Assembly: GCA_032209605.1 (NCBI GenBank)
Contig: JASFXZ010000001.1
Coordinates: 7,875,703-7,939,702 of the forward strand
Direction of reading: 5' to 3'
Length of the DNA stretch: 64,000 nt
From: Mactromeris polynyma
Taxonomy: Eukaryota > Mollusca > Bivalvia > Venerida > Mactridae
This document shows positions 46,490 through 58,100 of this stretch, in pieces. A program made the position numbers and the translations under genes. The number at the start of each line of letters is the position of its first letter. Position 1 is the stretch's first letter. Under the pieces are notes generated by a model, which was not told where the DNA came from, did no database searches, and was given only the letters and a program-made list of their open reading frames with translations.

Positions 46490-49180
46490 CTTTTGATTCC
46501 TTGATGAGCTCAGTATGATACATGGAACCCCAGTTACTTTCGTTACTGCTTGTTAAACTATTTTATTGTTTATCACTTCGATCCGATAACAGGGCGTCTG
46601 ATATTTCTTTGCTTATCAAGTCACTTGGTCGCATGAATTTTATCTCACGGTGCATGACCATGGTTCTAGCCGGACTGTTTTTGTCAAACGTCGCGATGTT
46701 AGCTTTTTTGGTCTTACTCGAACAATGTAATTTTCAACTGTTCTATCATACATTTCATCTTTGTTTGATTAATGCATACAAGAAAATGGTACTTTCTCCA
46801 AAATTGTTCTGTTTTCATTCAAACGGTGCTTCATTTTGACCCGAATGCAAGTGCTAACTATAACTCATAAACTAGTAAACAGCGTAGTAAACAAATTGTC
46901 GGTTGTCTAAACAATTTGAAGAACATCAAGTCGTAAAGTTGGGTCCATCTACGTTTGAACTCATTCGGAATAATCTGTGCGGTTGAGTTTCTCACGGTAG
47001 GAATAGCTGTATGCACCCCACATATCTTCTTAATATTACAATCCCTAAACTTTGTATATATGTATTTATAATACTGCAAAGAAAAATCCAGCAATTTCAT
47101 TGGTTAAAGGCTCGCGTATAGGATTCTATATACACGGCGCTGACAGGGTATATGACGTTTTTCCCTTCATGCGCCTCGTGACAATTTTCGCTGACGGCTC
47201 GACTCGAAGTCTTTTATCTCTTGATATCCGCAAGTTACTAGAAATTGACAATTGATCTTCACACCTGATTCAATAAATATTGAACAGAGTACATGTGTGC
47301 TAGTATTAATATTCAAAACGATATATTTTTTAAGGTTTGAGCCAAATTCAGTTCGATAAAGTCCATGAGATCAGACGCTTGAAAATAAAAATTAGAGTGC
47401 AAGCGCGCGCTTAACCATGTGTATTGAGGTACCTTATGGGGTAATGCAATTAATTTTCAGGCATTATAACGTGTGAGTGAAATAAAAGAAATTTGATCTA
47501 TAACAAGTAATTCCCGATATATTTTTAAAGGAATACGTTTTAATAACTGATATTTTACAAAACTAAAACACTCTAAACAATTTTATGAACCAAAAACGCC
47601 AAAAATACACAGATCTAATTATTAGATCTAGTGAGAGCTAGGCATCGAAACATTGCTTGTTTAACTAAATTCGTATGAAAACATGGAATTGCAGTATTAT
47701 AAATTCGTTATACAGGTTGTTGACAGGGTATATGGGGGAATATAACCAGTCTGCGATTCATATAACCCTCGGCTGACGCCTCGGGTTATATGGCACACAA
47801 ACTGGTTATATTCCCCCATATACCCTGTCAACAACCTGTATAACTAATAATATGTGAAATGTTCTATATAGACGATGTACTTTGTATAAGTCTAAATAAA
47901 AAAATAAAATAATATATGTTCTGATGTTCCTAAACGATTTCACCCAATTATGCTGGAAATTCCTTTGCAAACGTAAATTATTAAAATGGCACTGCTATAC
48001 TGAATACACAGATGCATTCATTGTTTTCTGGTGCAGTTTAAAATATCCTAATATGTTTATGAAATAAATGTAAATAAAATTTCTGTGTTCATAAATACAC
48101 AGCTAGATGTAAAAAATAAGAATTTCCTGAAATACGAGTAATATTCTGCTATGTAGCAACTGTGTCAGGTAAGTATAGTGCTCGCAAGCGTATTTCGGCT
48201 AGCTGGCTCAGTGATAGAGCGTTCGCCTCTAATTATATTTGCCATGCTACTTCTACATGCAATTCATGTACACGTATTGCAATAAATAACACTTGATGTA
48301 TGAAACCAAATGTATGGATCGTCTTTCTACTTTCTATGCTGCCTTGCTAACCATACGGTTGCTATAATAAGACCTATCACGACGTGTCACCATAGAGAAA
48401 TGAGATGTGTCAAGAAGATTCATCTATTCAAATTCAGGTTTAAATATACATTTAGATTTTATTGCATTAATCACATCTAATACATTATCGCTTTGTTTTG
48501 TTTAATATTCAACCAAGCCAATCAATGAATAGTTTTCCATAAATAAGTCGAATATACAATGGCTATAAATTTTATAAAAATGAAATATCACATGTACAGT
48601 GAATCCTTTATATGTTGACCACCCTGTTCTGCAAAAAGTCAGTCGTATTAATGAGATTGTCCAATTAGTTAGTTAATTCATGGGAGAAATTTGAAAACTG
48701 TACCATGGAAGTACTCACAATCATGAAATGGTCTTAATATTAAGGTGGTCTTCAATTGAGGTTTCACTGTATGTGGTATTTATTGATAATATTAGACACA
48801 AATCACATAATCAGCAACGTTACATCATTATGTCCTCATTCACAAAATTAATCAATAATTCGTTAGGAAAGTCTAATGAAGACAAGTGTAGATTACTATC
48901 AAGTTTTCTTAGTGAATACAGCAAGCCCAAAAGTTGCTGTTTAATTTATTTGCTATTTACATTCATTCAGTATAAAAAAGGTGCATTCAAAGTTCAAAAT
49001 ATAATGTAATAATAACGTTAGATTATTGTTTTTGACACTTTTTAAGTCTAATTATAGATTAAAATAATCAAATACACCATTATATATTTTCAGTCCAATA
49101 AGACATATGGCGCAATGTGACAACAAACAAGCATTATTTACATGTACGCACACAAACATCTATAAGTACATGCATTATAA
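46490..49180. other. Spacer between R2 flank and R3; no gene seen
   Basis: Contains another copy of the 4.0-4.6 kb block (46490-47060), a perfect hairpin MITE (47708-47843), a tRNA-like A box fragment around 48195-48233 (GGCTAGCTGGCTCAGTGATA) and a diverged GACCACC MITE at about 48600-48775. The longest open frame (46522-46839, 105 codons) overlaps the duplicated block and has no domain I know. Confidence 0.55.
47708..47843. mobile_element. Foldback MITE with perfect 42-bp arms
   Basis: TTATACAGGTTGTTGACAGG... at 47708-47749 is the exact inverse of 47802-47843. The 52-bp centre holds a second inverted motif (ATATAACCC/GGGTTATAT). A related but unpaired half is at about 47110-47200. Perfect arms mean recent insertion or gene conversion. 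Confidence 0.85.
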
Positions 49181-49184
49181 AATC

Positions 49185-52100
49185 CTACGACCTCAAATTA
49201 CTTGCTATGTCGCTTTTGTCAACGGTATTTTCTCGTAAAGCAAGCTTCCTTATATCGATGTTTTGTTCAGTCTCTTCACATACATGATTATTCTGCTCAT
49301 TTCTTGGCGAAACTGCACTCGTTCCTTTCTCTTTATTTTCATCTACCGCTTGTACCTGTATAGGACGCTTCGGTGTGCCTTCCTCATTAGTATGCGATGT
49401 GTCCGTGACAGACAAATTGCCTAGTACATCACTGGATTCTATCGAAGTCCCGATTTCTTCCATATTCATCTCAACAAGAGTACTATCAGTATTGACGTCT
49501 GCATTGTTTGTGTTACTTTTGTCATCATTGGTACCACAAAGTTGTCCTGAATAAATAAAACATTTGTAGCTTAACAACTTGTCATATCAGAACAATTAAG
49601 CAATGGTTGACATATGTATACACGCATTTCGATCGGCTTATTAATGTACGATTCATGTTCGAAATGAAAACATGAGTATTTACCATTTCGGTTGACAATA
49701 CCTGTTACTGAGTCTGTCGTCAGGGGGGTGCTTTCATCCTCTGTTCCCATGGATGGCAATGCATGCTTTGTTCTACAACGCATACCAATAAGTACGACAC
49801 ATACCGCAAAGAAGGCAACGGAAAGTAATGAGACAACAACCAGATAAATGGGTTCGACTGAAATGGAAACGATTAATTTGAAATCGTAAAGCAAACACAA
49901 ATCGATAAGATCACGATCTTATTTCAATATATCTAAACTGCAAGCCACAAAAAGTTAATAACGTTATAGAACAACATTGTGATGAATACCATTTACAAAG
50001 AAAGCCGCCACATTTTATCATGCATCAAAATTCAATAAATATTTTAACAAATTGTCATATTCACATTATGACTCTATGATAATAAATTTGTTCATTATTC
50101 AACCAACAATATCTGTGATGCATGTATATTTTAGATTACACAAAACCGATATGGTTTGTAAATTCCAGCAAACATACAATACCGCAGTGCGATGGTGTTG
50201 ACACTTGTATACATGACGGTGTTGTTGAGTCCGGACTCCACTGTCCCTTGTCATTGCATGTAAAGTTATAGTTGCCGCTGATTTCGAACCCTTCATCACA
50301 TACAAATGTCAAAGTAGTTCCTGACAAATGCCTGCCATAAATTGTGGGCGAAACCTCCACATGGCCATTGGGAATTTTCCATGGTGGAGAGCATGAGCGA
50401 TCTGAAAAACAACAATCCTGTTTATAATGTATTACTTTGAGGATTTCATAAATAAACTTATCTATTCAATGCATAACAGTATTTTTTTTATTGATAGTAA
50501 TATTAAGTTGTTAGTAATATTATTGTGATAATAATGTTATGTATTTACGATATTTATTTACCGATGCGGCGCAACAAAGTACAATGCGTGCCACACTAAC
50601 ATGACCTGCAGATGTGTATTACCAAACACATGACATGAAGGGCATTTGGTCTACATTTCATTTAAAGTGTAGCATGCTTTGTTCTACAACGCATACAAAT
50701 AAGTACGACGCATACCGCAAAGAAGGCAACGGAAAGTAATGAGACAACAACCAGATAAATGGGTTCGACTGAAATGGAAACGATTAATTTGAAATCGTAA
50801 AGCAAACACAAATCGGTAAGATCACGATCTTATTTCAATATATCTAAACTGCAAGCCACAAAAAGTTAATAACGTTATAGAACAACATTGTGATGAATAC
50901 CATTTACAAAGAAAGCCGCCACATTTTATCATGCATCAAAATTCAATAAATGTTTTAACATATTGTCATATCCACATTATGACTCTATGATAATAAATTT
51001 GTTCATTATTCAACCAACAATATCTGTGATGCATGTATATTTTAGATTACACAAAACTGATATGGTTTGTAAATTGCAGCAAACATACAATACCGCAATG
51101 CGATGATGTTGACACTTGTATACATGACGGTGTTGTTGATTCTGGACTCCACTGTCCCTTGTCATTGCATGTAAAGTTATTGTTGCCGCTGATTTTGAAC
51201 CCTTCATCACATACAAATGTCAAAGTAGTCCCTGACAAATGCCTGCCATAAATTGTGGGCGAAACCTCCACATGGCCATTGGGAATTTTCCATGGTGGAG
51301 AGCATGAGCGATCTGAAAAACAACAATCCTGTTTATAATGTATTACTTTGAGGATTTCATAAATAAACTTATCTATTCAATGCATAACAGTATTTTTTTT
51401 ATTGATAGTAATATTAAGTTGTTAGTAATATTATTGTGATAATAATGTTATGTATTTACGATATTTATTTACCGATGCGGCGCAACAAAGTACAATGCGT
51501 GCCACACTAACATGACCTGCAGATGTGTATTACCAAACACATGACATGAAGGGCATTTGGTCTACATTTCATTTAAAGTGTAGCATGCTTTGTTCTACAA
51601 CGCATACAAATAAGTACGACGCATACCGCAAAGAAGGCAACGGAAAGTAATGAGACAACAACCAGATAAATGGGTTCGACTGAAATGGAAACGATTAATT
51701 TGAAATCGTAAAGCAAACACAAATCGGTAAGATCACGATCTTATTTCAATATATCTAAACTGCAAGCCACAAAAAGTTAATAACGTTATAGAACAACATT
51801 GTGATGAATACCATTTACAAAGAAAGCCGCCACATTTTATCATGCATCAAAATTCAATAAATGTTTTAACATATTGTCATATCCACATTATGACTCTATG
51901 ATAATAAATTTGTTCATTATTCAACCAACAATATCTGTGATGCATGTATATTTTAGATTACACAAAACTGATATGGTTTGTAAATTGCAGCAAACATACA
52001 ATACCGCAGTGCGATGGTGTTGACACTGGTATACATGACGGTGTTGTTGATTCTGGACTCCACTGTCCCTTGTCATTGCATGTAAAGTTATTGTTGCCGC

Positions 52101-55100
52101 TGATTTTGAACCCTTCATCACATACAAATGTCAAAGTAGTCCCTGACAAATGCCTGCCATAAATTGTGGGCGAAACCTCCACATGACCACTGGGAATTTT
52201 CCACGGTGGAGAGCATGAGCGATCTGAAAAACCACAATCCTGTTTATAATATATTCAATAGATTGTATGTAAACGATAGAAAATACTCTTTACTTTGAGG
52301 ATTTCATAAATAAACTTATCTATTCAATGCATAACAGTATTTTTTTTATTGATAGTAATATTAAGTTGTTAGTAATGTTAATGTGATAATAATATTATGT
52401 ATTTACGATATTTATTTACCGATGCGGCGCAACAAAGTGCATGAAGGGCATTTGGTCTACATTTTATTTAAACATGCTAAAACGAACGTATGGTGGTACA
52501 CGAACACGAACAAGCCATTTTATCAGATTACATGTATTTCGTTCTTATCTCAAGTTATTGAGCAGATTTCATTTTTCCGGTCACAGTTCAACTTGACACC
52601 AGCAGGCATACACATGATCCAGCACTGTCACTAAGTGTAAGTTACCTACACACCGAGTTTCATCACAATATTTTTTTTCCGACTCAAGTTTTGGAGCGAA
52701 AATCGTGTTACTATTTTTACAGCGGCATTTACCTTGATGCCAGCGATCGAAAATACAATCCAAAGCTAGTTTTCTTTATCAGCAGATCAATTTTAACTAT
52801 ATATCTACGTTTTGTAACAGTCCCTAAAACAAATCCTAGGCGAGGGTTCCATGCAAGCTAGATATACACAATTGCAAACAATATGTTCATTGGAACTTAA
52901 GTAATGGAACGGAAACCACTGTCTCACTCCACCAACCTGCCCGACTAAGTTCACAAGATGCAAAATGTTTTACCTAGAGTTTCGTTCGTCTTGAGCTCTG
53001 AAAATAGAAAAAAACATTAACACAACTATTCTTGGTAACAAGAGTTTTATTTGTTTGATCCGAATTAAAGTGATCATTAGGTTTGCTGTGTAATATTGTA
53101 GTAAATATGAACAATGCTTCTACTACTCTTATTTTTGAGTACCACATAAGTACACAGATAATACTAACCCCAGCAAAAATCAGAACAAGTTGTCGACATC
53201 TGCCACGTTCCACATAGGCGTTTGTCGTCCTCACAGTTCAAACATCGTTCATCTCTGCAAAACTGTGGTTTGCCATAACTGAAAATGTATACGATACACA
53301 TGAACATTGCTTTGAGAACATGCATTGTACAGTTTACGAGACTGTTTTGACGGGTTGTAGGACTCTGGTCGGGGATGACTGAGCGCTGATGGTCTTATAC
53401 TTCCTAAAATGCATACAGTGTTCTCAACACATAACCATATTCTTCGCATACTTCTCAAATCATCACCCCTATACGCTTCATTTCGGTGAGATAACAAGCT
53501 CTGTCGCTGCTGATAATGCTGATGATGCGGATGTAAATGGCGATACTGATGATTCTGATTACGCAGCAGATGCTGTTGTCGATGATGTTGATATGGCGTC
53601 AATTATAACGACGATTAGTATCGAAACAAGAGTCAAATACTTTATTAAATAGATAAAAATGTATAATTATGGATCTACATACACATTACACAAGTCCACA
53701 GAGCATATAAATCGAGTCAACTCGACTTTTGAATCACCAGCAACTAAGGACACAGTGGCTAGTGTTGCTATACCTGTAAGAAAAGTATGTAAACTATAAC
53801 ATTCGAAAGTTTTAAAACACTGTATTAATAAAATGACTAATAGCCCGTCAACTTAGCTCAGTCCGTAGTGCACTCGACTGCCAGTCTGAATGTGGTATGT
53901 TCGAGGTATGTTATCCGTGATAATAAGACTGAACAAAAGGCGTGCAAAGTCATTTGACCCACCAGCTTTGATTCGTGTAAGGAAGTCACCTGATGCCAGC
54001 GGATAAACAGGTTAGTACTGTTTTGTAACACAGGAACAGTGGTTATTAATCACGGTTGACTTTGTCTGATTAATATAGCATCGTTTCCATTTTGACGAAA
54101 ACATAATGTACATTGCTTCCATTGCAAGTGATGTATAATGTACGTTACACAATAATTGCCACAGTAATTCATCAGTTATGATAGACTCGTACGTGTGCAT
54201 TCAAACCATAATTTAGGAAATGTCCAATCTTATTTCTTGATAAGACGAATTTATTCATTCCATTCCAGCGTTTACAACGTGCAGATTTGAACAACTAACG
54301 TCCAGTTTACAAACGCAGTTCGGCTGTCCAAAATTTGCTTCGACATGACATTTACATTAGATTCGATTGGCTTTACGCACCACTGTGGCGCACGTAGCAA
54401 AATCGAGCTTAATACGACATTCAAATATAAACAAGAGTAAAATGTTGCAAAACTAAACTATACAATATGAACGAATTGTTTCCTCAGACAAGTCGAGGAA
54501 AGCCCTAATTAAGCGACATTTATACATAAAATTCCATTACCAATCCTCAAGCTCATCGATCGAATATCCATGCATTGTGTTATCATCAAAATAATGTTGT
54601 TTCACAAATTTAGTTGGCTTACAATGTTTCCCGGCAGAACGAATTGTGTTTTGTGATATATTGATAGACCTTCCTTTCTAGGAGAACTCAAATTTCTGGT
54701 TTGTAGTTTTCCAAATCAATATACATTTGTTATGACAATAACCAGTTTCGTTTATTTAAATCGAACACATTAGTTTCACGCAAATGTTGAGGTCAGTCTT
54801 AGTATCAGCATGCATGTTGTACATAAATTTCTCTGATAAAAAGGTTTAAATCAAGTTTGTTTTAAAATAATATTTAATGATAAACGCGTACCTATTAAAG
54901 ACGATCGCGGCAGTTTCGATTATAACGCTAAAGTAAATATTACATTTACACCGTTTAACAAGTGTAAATATTTTCGGACGAAACGGTGATCGACAACGCG
55001 CCTTGTAATCACTGAAGCAAACTTACATTGATGGAAAGGGGAATGGCGAGAAACGGATTTTTTTGTCAGCTAAACGCAAAAGGCAGTATGATCTTCAATC

Positions 55101-58100
55101 AGAACGCAAGAAATGTTGCAATCGGATGACTGACTTTGAAACTGTGGGTGAGAATGAAAACGAAAGTAGCTCACCCAAAAAGTTAAAAAATAGTGAAACA
55201 GAAAGTGTACTTTCGGGTCGAAGGATTGTCGAGTTGGGATATCTTTAAAACGAGTTGAAATGTGACAATTGTGAATGCTATTTAAATCTAGTAAATACTG
55301 TTGAAGAACGCCGTTATGGATTTGGTTCCGTGTTAAGAATAAGATGTGACTGGGAAAAAAAAAGTGGGACAAGTAAGCGACATCGTCCCGATGGAAATCA
55401 TCATGGTCTTTGATATAAATACTAAGGCAGCAGTTGGTGAGTTTCCACATTGATTAACTTTGTAAGATATCAGAGGAATGATCATAAAAAATTGAATTTA
55501 GAGAATATTTGTCTTAATTAATTTCTACACAAACATGGTATTATAATTGTTATAATAATAATAGTAATAAGCTGTATTTAAACCGGGCAAGATATAAATA
55601 ACTAGAAACATGTTCTATTTGAGCTATTGAATCTCATATATGATCATTTTTTAAACAAATATTCATGAAATGCTATGGTCTCCAAAAGTTTAATTGCAAA
55701 TTATTAAGCTAACAAGAGTGTAGGGTAATAGTAAACTAATACATATTCTAATATCTGTTTACAGGGATGTATCATAGTGGTTCAGGTCACACTCATATTA
55801 CAAACGTCATGTCTACAATAGAAGTAAAGGATAACAGAAGTGTGAGAAGGAAGTGGAACACCATATTGCTAGAGTTGCTGGTCAGTCTTGTGAAGATCTA
55901 AGCACTAAGTGAAGAAATTGAGTTGCAAAAGGAAAAATAGGTACATTTGTGTGTTTGTACACAGTTTGACAATGTTAAATAATAATTATATACACATTGG
56001 TTGCTTGTTTGAGGTAATATCAGTTTCATTAGATTTAATTATAACTATGAACTGTGACTATGCATTTACCAGTTAAGAATAATCATTAACTAAATATCCT
56101 GCTATATATAAATTCATGTTTCAGAACATTACTGAATGTGATCCTAGTTTTCCTTTCTGTTTATGTTAGTATTTACTTTAATTTACAGTCAACGTTTCAA
56201 ACAAAGTTTTTTTGAGTTTTAATGTTGATTTGAATCATAATAAACCCTGTGGAGGTCAAGAGCACTCAGAACCATTTATATACATGTACTTTATTTCAAC
56301 TTAAGGTTAGTTAGCATCTTATCTACACTGTTAATTTGAATTCATTTTTTTATCCAGGATGTGAGGGTATTGTTACCGTTGAAATGAAATACGACAATTG
56401 GAAATGAGGGAATGTGTTACCTACAAATCATCCGTTGGCTTGTCTGACAATAATGACATCAAGGAGATACCACCACCAGCAAATAAGAAAATAGAAAACT
56501 TTGACACTTGTACTATTGTGTTTTGTGATATTGAAACAACTGGTCTTAGCAAAACGTGATATAAATTATAATTCAGATATCTACAGTTTGCAATAATAAT
56601 ACATTTAATTATTTTATATATTATACCTACTTATTTAATAATTCAAACCCAGTTAATGCAATGCCTTTGAAAGAGTCATTGACTTTGTTTTTAGCTTGTC
56701 TTAACCAAAGAAAACCATGTACTAAGTATCCTGATACTAAGTGTTTGACTTCCCTAGAATTATCAGGACTTTTTATTAATGTAATTTGTTGCCAGCACTA
56801 CAATATTTCATTTTATACTCTTCCATTGATGAGGGATATATACCCAAACTTTGACAAACATAATCAAGAATACCTTGTGACCCAAGTTTTACATGAAACA
56901 TATGCTGCACATAATGCAGTTGCACATGTTTGTCTTTTGCAAAAGTTGGTCAATGCATCTGATGTCCCATTGCACATGTTTTCAAATTATAGTGCAACAA
57001 CTATTACTTGTTTAGAGAAATATAACTTTGAAAAAGTGTCAGATGAGAACTTACTTACTTTATTTCCCATGGAACAGCAAAATATAATTGGTAAACAAAT
57101 GGCTTTTAAAAATTTCCAGAAGTGGTCTGAAATTGGCATATTTAGGACTTTCAGTTGAAAGAGGTGGATATGATGGATTAAAACAATTGTTGACTGAGAA
57201 AAATAATGGTAAATCAAGGGTTACTGCCCCAAGATGTATAATAGACAATATGTATCAGTATTTATGTCAAAATGTTATTATGAGCAATGCAAATTAAGCT
57301 GTACCCTGCTATAGACAGTACAGATGATAGTCATCCTGCATATGTGTTGAGTCTTACCATGATCTGCACTGGTCATTGTTTGGTGAACAAATATTCAGTA
57401 ATTAATATACTTTAAGTCTCAAATATTTTAACTGTGGCTTTGCTACATGAAATGAAACACAAGTTAGTATTTTTTGGTATGCAAAATAATTGTGTAAAGG
57501 TACTTTCTCAACTGTGTGTAAAAAAACGTATGAAATATATTTAATAAAATTTTGTTTAAATATGTGTAGTTGTTTTTTGTGTGTGTTTTGTAAACAGCTT
57601 AAATAGCCATTGACTGTTCTGTTCATGAGGAACATATTTTTCCAAAGTAAAAGTGCGCTTTATATGTTTGGCCTTTTTCTGGGACAATACCCCACCCACC
57701 AAAAATAAAAAACTATTATACTTGAAAATAAGCCTGGTGACCTATGAATTTTAAGTCTGATTTTAATACAGTAAAGCTTAAACATTATTAATGAAAAATT
57801 AAAAAATCTGAATGCTTGAACATTAAAAAAAAAATCTGAATGCTTGAACATTAAAAAAAAAATCTTTGAAAATTTAGTGAGTTTTTATACATATAATTAT
57901 ATTTTATTACTTTTATTCATGGTATATTTTCATGATGGCTTTATTTTTGACACTCAATTCATCTTGTTAAATGAAGAGTGAAATGTTGCCAAACAAATGA
58001 TGTAAAACTTGGAATCAAATCTGAAAATTTTGAGATTTGTTTTTATTACATACGAAACGGCGGTCACATTTGCCAAAGTAAGGGGTATACAGAAGAAAGG

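Larger units (their letters stand above)
49761..52240. repeat. 911-bp tandem triplication in R3
   Basis: Units start at the same GCATGCTTTG at 49761, 50672 and 51583; the third runs on into unduplicated intron. Each unit holds the 5' part of the TM exon, intron and a whole sushi exon. Differences between units are few (for example IQVSTPSHC, IQVSTSSHC, IPVSTPSHC), so duplication is recent. Unit 3 retains about 40 bp around 52250-52290 that units 1 and 2 lack at their right ends. Confidence 0.93.

Noticed and set aside
46522..46839. 105-codon plus-strand frame
   Set aside because: Lies in a block repeated at 4.0 and 45.3 kb where the frame is not kept.
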